From positions 496,001 through 560,000 of the forward strand of contig OY782758.1 of the NCBI GenBank assembly GCA_963678215.1: a DNA stretch of 64,000 bases. Reading direction: 5' to 3'. The notes below the pieces were generated by a model, which was not told the DNA's origin, ran no database searches, and worked only from the letters and a program-made list of their open reading frames with translations. Shown here one piece after another: positions 44,291 through 53,070 of the stretch; the first letter of the stretch is position 1, and every line of letters starts with the position of its first letter. Position numbers and translations under genes: made by a program. This DNA comes from Thiobius zoothamnicola. GTDB taxonomy: Bacteria > Pseudomonadota > Gammaproteobacteria > Chromatiales > Chromatiaceae.

Positions 44291-46248
44291 GCCTTGCTGA
44301 CCTGCGCCGCATTCACTGCCTGTTGACGTTTGGCCAACACGCGGTAACGTCGATCTGATGCCGCCAATAATGCGCCTAACGACATGATGATGGCACCTAA
44401 CCACAACCACCGTACGAAAGGTTTATGATACAGACGCAAACTCCAGGCCTGTCCGCCCAGATCCTCTCCTAAAGCGACGAACAAATCGCGGGTTAATCCG
44501 GGATCAATCGCCGCCTCAGTCATCGGCATTTTCTGCACCAGATAGGTACGTTTCTCTGGATACATTTCAGCCACTAATTGGCCATTATGACTGGCTGTGA
44601 CGTGACCACGGAATGCCGTGTAATTAGGCCCGGGTACGGTTTCCACGCCATGGAATAAAAAGTGATATCCCCCCATTTCATAGGCCTCACCAGGAGTAAG
44701 ACGGATATCTTTTTCAGTCGAATAAACAGAAGTTAATGTCACACCAATCACAAACACGGCCAGACCGATATGGCCCAGCACCATACCCCAGAAACCCAGT
44801 GGCGCATGTAGTGGGTTATAGTGAGGATGTAATTTTTCACGTAATGCTGTCAGGGTGGCAGCCAACACCCATAAGGCCAGCGCCATACCCACTAACGCCA
44901 TGGTGACGAAGTAAGGGGTGAATACAAGTACCCACAACAAGGCGACGAATACCGCTGAGAACAAGGCAATACGCAATTTCTGCCAGATGCGCTGCGCGTC
45001 ATCTTTTTTCCAGCGTAACATGGCACCGATACCTACTAAGGCGATCAACGGCAAGGTTAACACCATGAACACTAAATCAAAGTAAGGCCGACCCACGGAA
45101 ATTTTGCCGAGTTGCAACGCATCGCTGAGCAACGGATACAGGGTGCCAAGCAGAACAGCAATGGCGGCGACCACAAGGAACACATTATTCATCAATAGCC
45201 CGGTTTCACGGGATAACAATTCAAAACGCACGCTGCTTTTGATTTGATCGGCGCGTAGCGCATACAGCAACAAGGATGAACCGACCACCGCGACCAAAAA
45301 GGCCAGAATAAACACCCCGCGCTCAGGATCCGAGGCGAACGCATGAACCGAAGTGAGTACGCCCGAACGCACCAGGAAAGTACCTAACAGGCTGAGTGAG
45401 AAAGCAAAAATTGCCAACAACACGGTCCAGGCCTTGAAAGCGCCACGTTTCTCCGTCACTGCGAGGGAATGCATCAAGGCTGTGCCCACCAACCAAGGCA
45501 TGAAAGAGGCATTTTCAACCGGATCCCAGAACCACCAGCCGCCCCAGCCCAATTCATAATAAGCCCACCAGCTACCCAAGGTGATGCCCAAGGTCAGAAA
45601 CAACCAGGCGATATTGGTCCAAGGGCGTGACCAGCGCGCCCAGGCAGCATCCAGGCGACCACCTAACATGGCTGCAATGGCGAAGGCGAAAGGCACAGCG
45701 AAACCGACATAACCCATGTACAGCATCGGTGGGTGTATGATCAGCCCGGGGTCTTGTAACAACGGATTCAAATCACGCCCTTCAATCGCCGCTGGTGCCA
45801 TGCGGTCAAACGGATTGGACGTTAATATCATAAACAGCAAAAAGCCGACGCTGACCAGTCCCATGACGCCGATGACGCGTGCCGTCATCACTTCCGGCAC
45901 GCTGCGGCTGAACAGCGACACCGCTGTTGTCCATAAAGCCAATACTAACGCCCAAAGCAGCAATGAACCTTCATGCGCCCCCCAGACGGCGGAAAATAAA
46001 TAAGGCGTCGGCAAATGGGTATTGGAATTATTGGCGACGTAAGCGATGGAAAAATCGTGCGTTAAAAAACTGTAAGTCAGTAGACCAAATGCCACCGCTA
46101 AAGCGGCGGTCTGTAGCTGTGCCGCCGGTTTGGCGAAAGCGATCCAATTACTGATGCCGAACTGAGCGCCGACCAAAGGTAAAATGCTTTGCGCCAATGC
46201 CAGAACCAACGCTAAAGCCAAAGCTATTTGTCCAAGTTCCGGGATCAT
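44287..46248 (-). CDS. ccmF: Cytochrome c haem lyase subunit CcmF
   Basis: CcmF attaches haem from CcmE to apocytochromes. The 653-residue polytopic membrane protein has the tryptophan-rich WWD domain (ELGWGGWWFWDPVENASFM) and many hydrophobic segments, ending in LWLGAIIMSLGALLAAS. Histidine ligand regions (VWGAHEGSLLLW, DPGLIIHPPMLYMGY) are present. ATG 46248 is preferred to an in-frame TTG at 46257. It opens the ccmFGHI half of the set; ccmE lies 2.4 kb upstream, beyond an insert. Confidence 0.96.
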   Translation of the reverse strand: MIPELGQIALALALVLALAQSILPLVGAQFGISNWIAFAKPAAQLQTAALAVAFGLLTYSFLTHDFSIAYVANNSNTHLPTPYLFSAVWGAHEGSLLLWALVLALWTTAVSLFSRSVPEVMTARVIGVMGLVSVGFLLFMILTSNPFDRMAPAAIEGRDLNPLLQDPGLIIHPPMLYMGYVGFAVPFAFAIAAMLGGRLDAAWARWSRPWTNIAWLFLTLGITLGSWWAYYELGWGGWWFWDPVENASFMPWLVGTALMHSLAVTEKRGAFKAWTVLLAIFAFSLSLLGTFLVRSGVLTSVHAFASDPERGVFILAFLVAVVGSSLLLYALRADQIKSSVRFELLSRETGLLMNNVFLVVAAIAVLLGTLYPLLSDALQLGKISVGRPYFDLVFMVLTLPLIALVGIGAMLRWKKDDAQRIWQKLRIALFSAVFVALLWVLVFTPYFVTMALVGMALALWVLAATLTALREKLHPHYNPLHAPLGFWGMVLGHIGLAVFVIGVTLTSVYSTEKDIRLTPGEAYEMGGYHFLFHGVETVPGPNYTAFRGHVTASHNGQLVAEMYPEKRTYLVQKMPMTEAAIDPGLTRDLFVALGEDLGGQAWSLRLYHKPFVRWLWLGAIIMSLGALLAASDRRYRVLAKRQQAVNAAQVSKA

Positions 46249-46408
46249 TGGTGACAAACCTGATAGGTGATATTGTTGTGCATGATGGGTTCCTCCATTT
46301 TTTGAAATGGTTTGTTAGGTTATGTTGTCATAGAGCTATCCCCTACCCTGCATAATACCATTGGCGTAACACGGCAAAATCGGGGTAGGTCAACTCGCAT
46401 CAGATAAT

Positions 46409-46963
46409 TTACTCAAATTCAATCAAGCAACTTCTGGCTTGCTTATCTGTCAGGATGGCATGCATCTGAAATTTTATTTTCTCGATAAATACTTCTTTAC
46501 CGAATTGATCTTTGTTCTCGAATCCGAAATATGCACTTAATCTGTCGCAAACTGAGGGTATGAGAAATGGGAGTTCGCGCATATGCGCTAGAAAGGTTGA
46601 TTGATTATCTAGAAAAATAGGCATTAAATCAGTCGCGAGGTATTCATTGAATGCGCCAGAGTTTTTATTGACGGCATAGAATGAAAATAACATGATAATT
46701 TTTAATTGCTTCTCGGTATATACACCATTGTCTTGCGGCTCAATATATTGAATATAGATTTCTTCTAGCTCCTTAAACAGCATCAATTCATTGGCATGTG
46801 ATTTGCTTCTACCATCAGTGTAGGAGTGTCTATCTTTATTTACCCCCAGTAAACTGGATAATATGACATGGAAGTCGTCTTTCTCAATATCAACAAGCTC
46901 TGTTGCATTTAGCGTAGAACAGCCTATAAGTAAAACCAAGAATCTGAATATCAACTTATTCAT
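46409..46963 (-). CDS. Unknown exported protein
   Basis: The 184-residue product has a signal-like start (MNKLIFRFLVLLIGCSTLNA); LIGC at Cys15 may be a lipobox. The rest is helical-looking, with FHVILSSLLGVNKDRHSYTD and a C-terminal cysteine, and matches no family I know. It is very AT-rich compared with the ccm genes around it, and lies in the insert between ccmF and ccmE. Confidence 0.6.
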   Translation of the reverse strand: MNKLIFRFLVLLIGCSTLNATELVDIEKDDFHVILSSLLGVNKDRHSYTDGRSKSHANELMLFKELEEIYIQYIEPQDNGVYTEKQLKIIMLFSFYAVNKNSGAFNEYLATDLMPIFLDNQSTFLAHMRELPFLIPSVCDRLSAYFGFENKDQFGKEVFIEKIKFQMHAILTDKQARSCLIEFE

Positions 46964-47056
46964 TTTGGTTAGCCTGTTATCATCACAGTGACATTGTGTC
47001 CATTCTTAGGCGTTGTAGCACGGTATATTTCAATGATCTTTGACTCATCTATGACA

Positions 47057-47185
47057 ATGCATCCATCTGACCATCTCTCCGGCTTATGGTCTCGACGAAT
47101 CAGTCAAAAAGACCGCGTTGTATACAAGTATGATGACGATTGCATCTCTATTTCCGCCATTGGTGGTCATTACGACTCACTTTGA
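47057..47185 (+). pseudogene. YoeB/Txe-type toxin remnant
   Basis: The last 42 codons of this frame (MHPSDHLSGLWSRRISQKDR, then VVYKYDDDCISISAIGGHYD) match the C-terminal half of YoeB-family mRNA endonucleases, including the GLWSRRI, the arginine and the final GHYD. The N-terminal half is missing and no antitoxin (YefM/Phd) is visible upstream. It is on the plus strand, opposite to its neighbours, and is likely a relic of a toxin-antitoxin system. Confidence 0.65.
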
Positions 47186-47192
47186 ACGCTAA

Positions 47193-48590
47193 TCATTTCT
47201 CCTGATCGCCAATCTCCTTGAATTTGGCTGCCATCGTCGGATTACGCCAAGTCAGTTTCTTGAGTGTCACATCTTGTGCCTTGTCGTTCGCCAGTCGCAA
47301 ATTCCGATCTGTTCCGAGCAAGGCGTCTTTCGTCTTCTGTAAATGATCGATGGACTTATCGATCTCATCAATCGCCTTTTGAAAACGCCTGGAGGCAAGA
47401 TCATAATTCTTTGCAAAAGCGGTTTTGAAGGTTTCGAGTTTATCCTCGAAGTTCGTGATATCAACGTTCTGTGCTTTAACGAGTGCAAGCTCGGTTTTGT
47501 ATTCCAGCGATTTCATCGCAGCATTGCGCAACAGCGTGATCATGGGCAGGAAGAATTGTGGCCGAATCACATACATCTTTGGGTAGCGATGAAATACGTC
47601 AACAATCCCGGTATTGTAGAGTTCGCTATCAGCCTCAAGTAAGGATACGAGCACGGCATATTCACACTGCTTCTCCGTGCGATCCTTATCCAGTTCCTTG
47701 AGAAAATCCTCATTTTTTTTCTTCGTGGCAGTGGCGTCGTTTTCACTTTTCATTTCAAACATGATTGAAACGATTTCCGTACCATCTTCATTCTGATCAC
47801 GGAAAATATAGTCACCCTTACTGCCGGTACGGACATCATTGTCTTTCTCAAAATAGGCTTTGGGAAAAGCGGTCGCCCGAATACGATTGAATTCCGTCTC
47901 GCAATGCTGCTCAAGGGTTTCGCCAACCATTTTGGTGGACAGGCGCGCCTTCATATCCCGCAAGCGTTCAATTGCATCATCACGATCCTTGATTTGGGTC
48001 TCGTACTTATCCTTAAGGGATTTTTCAGCAATCTGTTTTTCCAATTCGGCTTGCTTGAGACCGTTCTTTAATGCATCCCGCTCTTTTTCGATCACACCAA
48101 CCGCTTCGGTGATAGCGAGCTTTTGTGCAACATCAACCTTATCCAATTTGGCCTGTAGCGCTTGAATTTCCGTATCTTTGGCTGCCGCTGTTTTTTGCAG
48201 TTCCTTAGCAAGATTTGCCTCGGCGAGTTTGGAAGCCGTTTGTTGATCCTGCTTTACTTGCTTCAGTTGATTGGCGAGCGCATCACGCTCCTTTTCAATT
48301 TGGCCGAGCGCTTGAGTGACGGCGAGCTTCCGTTCCGCGTCACCGTTTTCCAGTTTTGCTTTTAATGTTTGGATTTCAATATCTTTGGCTGCCACTGCTT
48401 TGTGCATTTCGCTGCCGACTGCATTTTTGGCGAGTTCAACCGCATTCCGCTTATCTTTCTCGGCCAGTTCAAGCCTTTCGTGCAACTGCCGTTCAAATTC
48501 ATCATCGTGAACCTGCTTGAGGATGTCTGCATATCCGGCCTCATCAATTTTGAAGGCTTTTGTGCAATGTGGACAGATGATTTCATGCAT
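47193..48590 (-). CDS. DUF2130 coiled-coil protein
   Basis: The 465-residue cytoplasmic protein begins with a half zinc-ribbon (MHEIICPHCTKAFKID), then a coiled coil of about 200 residues, then a globular DUF2130 domain (VGETLEQHCETEFNRIR, GSKGDYIF...MFEMKSE). The D/E-x-K arrangement in the last two resembles a PD-(D/E)XK nuclease core. The coil holds an internal duplication: AAKDIEIQTLKAKLEN...IEKERDALANQLKQ and AAKDTEIQALQAKLDK...IEKERDALKNGLKQ. ATG 48590 is used. It has no known link to cytochrome biogenesis, though it sits between ccmE and ccmF. Confidence 0.85.
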   Translation of the reverse strand: MHEIICPHCTKAFKIDEAGYADILKQVHDDEFERQLHERLELAEKDKRNAVELAKNAVGSEMHKAVAAKDIEIQTLKAKLENGDAERKLAVTQALGQIEKERDALANQLKQVKQDQQTASKLAEANLAKELQKTAAAKDTEIQALQAKLDKVDVAQKLAITEAVGVIEKERDALKNGLKQAELEKQIAEKSLKDKYETQIKDRDDAIERLRDMKARLSTKMVGETLEQHCETEFNRIRATAFPKAYFEKDNDVRTGSKGDYIFRDQNEDGTEIVSIMFEMKSENDATATKKKNEDFLKELDKDRTEKQCEYAVLVSLLEADSELYNTGIVDVFHRYPKMYVIRPQFFLPMITLLRNAAMKSLEYKTELALVKAQNVDITNFEDKLETFKTAFAKNYDLASRRFQKAIDEIDKSIDHLQKTKDALLGTDRNLRLANDKAQDVTLKKLTWRNPTMAAKFKEIGDQEK

Positions 48591-48629
48591 ATCTAATTGA
48601 TCTCTTCGCTCATGCAAATTGATTCATGC

Positions 48630-49079
48630 TCAATTGGTGGTCGATTGTAATTTTGCTTTCTGCCCCGCGTCCATGGCGGCAGCCACTTCAGGCGGCATAT
48701 AGTTTTCATCATGCTTGGCCAATACTTCATCCGCGATAAAGACGCCATCCGTATTCATTTTGCCTTGCGCGATCATGCCCTGACCTTCAGCAAATAAATC
48801 CGGCAAAATACCGGTGTAAGCGACTGGAATGCTTTTATGGTGATCGGTCACGGTAAAGGTAACTGTCAGATCCCCTTCAGCGCGTGCCACACTGTCCGCT
48901 TGCACCATGCCGCCCAGCCGGAAGATGCGGTCAGTCGGTGCTTTGCCTGCAATCACTTCAGTCGGAGAAAAGAAATAAGATAAGTTGCCACCCAAGGCAT
49001 TCAGCACCAGATAAGTCGCCAAGCCAAGCGCCGCTAAAGCGATCAGTATCAGCATCAAACGTTGTTGACGTGCTTTCAT
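48630..49079 (-). CDS. ccmE: Cytochrome c maturation haem chaperone CcmE
   Basis: CcmE carries haem covalently between CcmC and CcmF. The 149-residue protein has an N-terminal anchor (LMLILIALAALGLATYLVL), an OB-fold body (RLGGMVQADSV) and the haem-binding segment LAKHDENYMPPEV with His123 and Tyr127. ATG 49079 overlaps the ccmD stop (ATGA). Confidence 0.96.
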   Translation of the reverse strand: MKARQQRLMLILIALAALGLATYLVLNALGGNLSYFFSPTEVIAGKAPTDRIFRLGGMVQADSVARAEGDLTVTFTVTDHHKSIPVAYTGILPDLFAEGQGMIAQGKMNTDGVFIADEVLAKHDENYMPPEVAAAMDAGQKAKLQSTTN

Positions 49080-49243
49080 TGCGCATTCTCCCATCGATTC
49101 AAGCGAGCAATCCGTTGGCGCAATGTTTCGCCACCGCGCTTCAACTGCAAAACTTCAATCAGCATACACAATACAGTCATGCCGAAAGAACCCCACACAT
49201 AGAGGGCATACCCCCCCATATCAAACCATTCACTGAACGTCAT
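49076..49243 (-). CDS. ccmD: Haem exporter protein CcmD
   Basis: This small 55-residue membrane protein (MTFSEWFDMGGYALYVWGSF, then one transmembrane helix and RGGETLRQRIARLNR) helps release holo-CcmE from CcmC. ATG 49243 overlaps the ccmC stop by 4 bases and has GGAG 7 bases upstream, which fixes the start against a much longer open frame. Confidence 0.93.
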   Translation of the reverse strand: MTFSEWFDMGGYALYVWGSFGMTVLCMLIEVLQLKRGGETLRQRIARLNRWENAQ

Positions 49244-49980
49244 GCTTGATCTCCAATGATTTCCCGCACCCAACTGGCATGATGCTCGCGCTGCAAAATA
49301 ATGTGTCGCACGCGAATGAGTGCAACCGCAATCGAATACGCCCAAAAACCGCAAGCCATGATCAACATGGTGACCAGCATGGTTTCATCCATACTGGTTT
49401 GCGCATTCATCTTGATTGTGGACCCCTGATGCAAGGTATTCCACCATTCCACCGAGAAATAGATGATGGGGATATTGACAACGCCGACCAATAATAAAAG
49501 AGCGCCCGCGCGATCACCCCGGCGGCGGTCATCAATTGAACCAATCAAAGCGATATAGCCCAAATACAAAAACAACAGAATCAATTCAGAAGTGATACGC
49601 GCATCCCACACCCACCAGGTTCCCCACATGGGTTTGCCCCAAAAAGCGCCGGTCCACAGTGCGACAAAGGTAAACATAGCGCCCGTTGGTGCCAACGCCT
49701 GCGCCATCATAGCGGATAAACGGGCATTAAAAACCAAACCAACAATACTCCAACCGGCCATCACCAAATAAATGAACATGGACATCCAGGCAGCAGGTAC
49801 ATGCACAAAAATAATACGGTAGCCTTCGCCCTGCTTATAATCCGTGGGTGCGACAAAAAAGCTCATGTATAGGCTAACGGCGATCAGGATAATGGCGATG
49901 ACTGAAAACCATGGCACCAAACGGCCTGCCAGCGGGTAAAAAGTGGCCGGAGAGGAAAATTGAAAAATGTTTGATGGCAT
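49240..49980 (-). CDS. ccmC: Haem exporter protein CcmC
   Basis: CcmC loads haem on CcmE. The 246-residue six-helix protein has the WWD motif GTWWVWDARITSELILL, with the flanking histidines in FVHVPAAWMS and WWNTLHQGSTI. It is the first gene of the local ccm set; ccmA and ccmB, usually just upstream, are absent, and a 261-base gap separates it from the bc1 genes. Confidence 0.96.
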   Translation of the reverse strand: MPSNIFQFSSPATFYPLAGRLVPWFSVIAIILIAVSLYMSFFVAPTDYKQGEGYRIIFVHVPAAWMSMFIYLVMAGWSIVGLVFNARLSAMMAQALAPTGAMFTFVALWTGAFWGKPMWGTWWVWDARITSELILLFLYLGYIALIGSIDDRRRGDRAGALLLLVGVVNIPIIYFSVEWWNTLHQGSTIKMNAQTSMDETMLVTMLIMACGFWAYSIAVALIRVRHIILQREHHASWVREIIGDQA

Positions 49981-50178
49981 AGTGATGAGTGAATCCGTTG
50001 TTTTGACCTGAGGCTAATGATTGTGTTTCATTAGAAGCATCAAACGCTAACCGATTATTCAGACCTATGCAAAAGGAAGGAGTTCGGGGTTATTTTGCGT
50101 GGGAGTAAAAATTGGGAAAGTCTATCGAAATATTCACGGGCTAAGGTAACGCGCTATAGCGAACGCAATAGTGAAGGT

Positions 50179-50216
50179 GGCTAACTAAGTTAGCCTGATG
50201 GCGCATCCTTGCGCCA
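50179..50216. terminator. Twin hairpins after the bc1 operon
   Basis: GGCTAAC-TAA-GTTAGCC (50179-50195) and TGGCGCA-TCCT-TGCGCCA (50199-50216) are two perfect short stems side by side, 26 bases after the end of petC. There is no T-run; they could stabilise the mRNA end or terminate. The rest of the 261-base gap up to ccmC shows no gene. Confidence 0.4.
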
Positions 50217-50241
50217 CCCAGGCAAAAAGTAGAAAGCCGAT

Positions 50242-51057
50242 TTAGTGAATAGCCTTCCACCATTCCTTCTTGGTCATATACGCCAGGATAGTGAATACCG
50301 TGAGGAAAAGGATGACCCATAATCCGAGGCTATGACGTTCCAACTTCATTGGTTCTGCGATGTAAGTCAGGTAAGTCGCCAAGTCACGCGCCACTTGGTC
50401 AAACTCAGTCGAGGTTAATTGTCCCGGTTGAGTGATCTCCAGATGATCGACGACCTTCTCCAGTTTATAGCCTTTGCCATGCTCACGAATATAATTCTTG
50501 GCATCTTCCTCATGGTCAAAAACTTTTTCTGTATGACCATCATGTATCACCGCATAGTGATAAACGGGTTCTTTGATGCCTTCCAATTCCCATAGCACAT
50601 TCGGCATACCAACGTTCTTAAAGACCGTGTTATTCACTCCCATCGGGCGTGATGGATCGGTATAAAAGCTTTTCAGATAACTGTAAATCCAGTCTTCGCC
50701 GCCTCTGATGCGTGACGTCAAGGTCAAGTCCGGTGCCGGACCGCCAAACCACTCAGCCGCATCTTTCTCTGGCATGGCATTGGTCATCAGACCACCAGCC
50801 TTGCCACCATCGAAAATCAGATTGTTTTTAATCTGTTCAGTGGTTAAACCCACTTTCTCCATCAACTGGTAACGTACGTATTTCGCTGAATGGCATCCCA
50901 TGCAGTAATTGACGAAATACTTGGCACCACGTTGGATAGCGGCATGGTTGTTCAAGTCGATATTGGCTTGCTCCAAGGCGACGGAAGGACCTCCCGCCGA
51001 CCATGCTGTGATTGGGGTCAACGCGATGAAAGTGATCAGTGCAAACAACTTTTTCAT
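50242..51057 (-). CDS. petC: Ubiquinol-cytochrome c reductase, cytochrome c1
   Basis: Cytochrome c1 takes electrons from the Rieske protein and passes them to soluble cytochrome c. The 271-residue protein has a signal (LFALITFIALTPITAWSA), the haem motif CMGCH (52-56) in VNYCMGCHSAKYVRYQ, and a C-terminal anchor (LGLWVILFLTVFTILAYM). A Met ligand is likely in the EPMKLERHS region or nearby. Its start overlaps the petB stop by 4 bases. Confidence 0.95.
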   Translation of the reverse strand: MKKLFALITFIALTPITAWSAGGPSVALEQANIDLNNHAAIQRGAKYFVNYCMGCHSAKYVRYQLMEKVGLTTEQIKNNLIFDGGKAGGLMTNAMPEKDAAEWFGGPAPDLTLTSRIRGGEDWIYSYLKSFYTDPSRPMGVNNTVFKNVGMPNVLWELEGIKEPVYHYAVIHDGHTEKVFDHEEDAKNYIREHGKGYKLEKVVDHLEITQPGQLTSTEFDQVARDLATYLTYIAEPMKLERHSLGLWVILFLTVFTILAYMTKKEWWKAIH

Positions 51058-52286
51058 TGTGTGACCCTCTCTGGCACAGGCTTGGTTTTATCCAGAACGG
51101 AATACCAAGGCATCAACAAAAAGAACAGAAAATACACCGCCGTGAACAATTGCGCCCAGAATGTGGCGGTAAAGCCCAAAATGACCTTGGTTGACGCAAC
51201 CATGCCCAAATAACCCAGGAAAATGAAGCTGACCACGAAGATAGCGACCGCCGCCTTGAACAGCATGCCTTTATAACGAACGGATTTAACCGGGCTACGA
51301 TCCAACCAAGGTAAAGCGAACAGGATCAGGATTGATGCGAACATCACGATAACGCCGGGGAATTGCGAACCGAACATTGGCGGCACTGCACGCAACATGG
51401 CATAGAACGGGGTGAAATACCAAACCGGCGCGATATGTTCTGGCGTTTTCAATGGATTCGCCGGCTCAAAGTTAGGCGGCTCCAGGAATAAACCACCAAA
51501 ATCAGGCCAGAAAAAGATCACGGCGGCGAAAAAGATCAAAAATACGCCAACGCCAAAAATATCCTTGACGGTGTAGTAAGGGTGGAACGGAATGCCATCT
51601 TTGGGAATGCCGTTTTCATCCTTATTCTTTTTGATTTCGATGCCATCCGGGTTATTGGAGCCGACTTTATGCAGTGCTACGATGTGAATGAACACTAAGG
51701 CAGCCAGCACGAAAGGCAACAGGAAATGTAACGCGAAGAAGCGGTTCAGGGTGGCGTCAGAGATGACATAGTCGCCGCGTATCCATACTGACAATTCTTC
51801 GCCGACAAAAGGCACGGCGGCGAACAAGTTGACGATGACCTGGGCGCCCCAATAGGACATTTGGCCCCAAGGCAACAAGTAACCGAAGAAAGCCGTCGCC
51901 ATCATCGCCAGATAAATAAACAAGCCGATGATCCAGATCAGTTCGCGCGGATTACGGTAAGAACCATAAATCAAACCACGGAACATATGCAGGTAGACCA
52001 CCAGGAAAAAGGCGGATGCGCCGGTTGAATGCATATAACGGATCAGCCAGCCATAATCCATATCACGCATGATGTATTCAACAGAAGCGAAGGCTTCCGC
52101 CGCTGAAGGCTTGTAAGCCATCGCCAACCATACGCCAGTGACAATCTGGTTGACTAAGACCAATAAAGCCAGAGAACCGAAGAAGTACCAGAAATTAAAA
52201 TTTTTCGGCGCATAATATTCCGCCAAATGCTCGTTCCAGGTGCTGGTCGCTGGAAAACGTGCGTCAATCCAATTCATAAAGCTCAT
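51054..52286 (-). CDS. petB: Ubiquinol-cytochrome c reductase, cytochrome b
   Basis: The 410-residue membrane protein carries two haems b and the two quinone sites of complex III. Haem ligand pairs are in YMHSTGASAFFLVVYLHMFRG and RFFALHFLLPFVLAALVFIHIVALH; the Qo-site motif appears as APVWYFTPFYAML (PVWY in place of PEWY). It overlaps both petA and petC by 4 bases. Confidence 0.96.
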   Translation of the reverse strand: MSFMNWIDARFPATSTWNEHLAEYYAPKNFNFWYFFGSLALLVLVNQIVTGVWLAMAYKPSAAEAFASVEYIMRDMDYGWLIRYMHSTGASAFFLVVYLHMFRGLIYGSYRNPRELIWIIGLFIYLAMMATAFFGYLLPWGQMSYWGAQVIVNLFAAVPFVGEELSVWIRGDYVISDATLNRFFALHFLLPFVLAALVFIHIVALHKVGSNNPDGIEIKKNKDENGIPKDGIPFHPYYTVKDIFGVGVFLIFFAAVIFFWPDFGGLFLEPPNFEPANPLKTPEHIAPVWYFTPFYAMLRAVPPMFGSQFPGVIVMFASILILFALPWLDRSPVKSVRYKGMLFKAAVAIFVVSFIFLGYLGMVASTKVILGFTATFWAQLFTAVYFLFFLLMPWYSVLDKTKPVPERVTQ

Positions 52287-52876
52287 GCGTTACCCCCATC
52301 GACGCCGATCAGAATCACATCATCAGCCACATATTGATGTGGTGGAATCTCTAAGTTGGTTGGCGCAGGCACGCCTGAATAGACCCGGCCTGCAAGATCG
52401 AACTTGGATCCATGGCAAGGACAATAGAAACCACCTTTCCAATCTGCTCCCATATCAGCCGGAGCGATCTCTGGGCGATAGGTCGGTGAGCATCCCAAAT
52501 GAGTGCAGATACCAATCGCGACCAGATATTGAGGTTTAATGGACCGATGTTTATTGGTGCAATAGGACGGCTGTTGGGGAACGGCTGAATCCGGATCAGC
52601 CAATATACCGTCAAGGCTTTCCAAATCCGCTAATTGCTGCTTGGAACGATGTACAACCCAGCAAACCTTGCCACGCCACTTGACCCGCATTAATGCGCCT
52701 TCGGCCAAACCACTGATATCCGCTTCCTCGGGTGCGCCGGCTGCGCGTGCGCGCTGAGATGGATTCCAGTTTTTAATGAAGGGAACGACTGCAAAAACAC
52801 CGCCGACTGCGCCTACCACAGCCGTTGTGGCGGTCAGGAAGCGGCGTTTTTTCAGATCTACGCCATCTGAACTCAT
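52283..52876 (-). CDS. petA: Ubiquinol-cytochrome c reductase, Rieske iron-sulfur subunit
   Basis: The 197-residue protein has a Tat-type membrane anchor (KKRRFLTATTAVVGAVGG) and the Rieske cluster motifs CTHLGC and CPCHGSKFDL. It receives electrons from ubiquinol and swings to cytochrome c1. It is the first gene of the petABC operon; two short palindromes lie in the leader region. Confidence 0.96.
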   Translation of the reverse strand: MSSDGVDLKKRRFLTATTAVVGAVGGVFAVVPFIKNWNPSQRARAAGAPEEADISGLAEGALMRVKWRGKVCWVVHRSKQQLADLESLDGILADPDSAVPQQPSYCTNKHRSIKPQYLVAIGICTHLGCSPTYRPEIAPADMGADWKGGFYCPCHGSKFDLAGRVYSGVPAPTNLEIPPHQYVADDVILIGVDGGNA

Positions 52877-52929
52877 GCGTGACTCCTCTTGATCCAGCCA
52901 AAACCACAGCTGGGTCGTGATTTGATGTG

Positions 52930-52986
52930 AAGAATATTCTTAAATAACGATAAGAAACAGCAGGTGATTTTCTTATAAGGCCTTAT
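52930..52986. promoter_or_regulatory. Two perfect palindromes upstream of petABC
   Basis: AAGAATATTCTT (52930-52941) and ATAAGGCCTTAT (52975-52986), each 12 bases, lie 54 and 99 bases before the petA start. They may bind regulators; no consensus is recognised. Confidence 0.25.
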
Positions 52987-53070
52987 CCCGGTCAAGAAAG
53001 GTCTTTTTATATCACATGACGAGATTTGCTTATGGCTGCGTTTTTCTGGCAGCATTTCCATCAACAAACT

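Noticed and set aside
52873..53067. 64-codon minus-strand frame between petA and the Nif3-like gene
   Set aside because: Basic, low-complexity peptide without family or clear start; the region looks like a promoter/leader.
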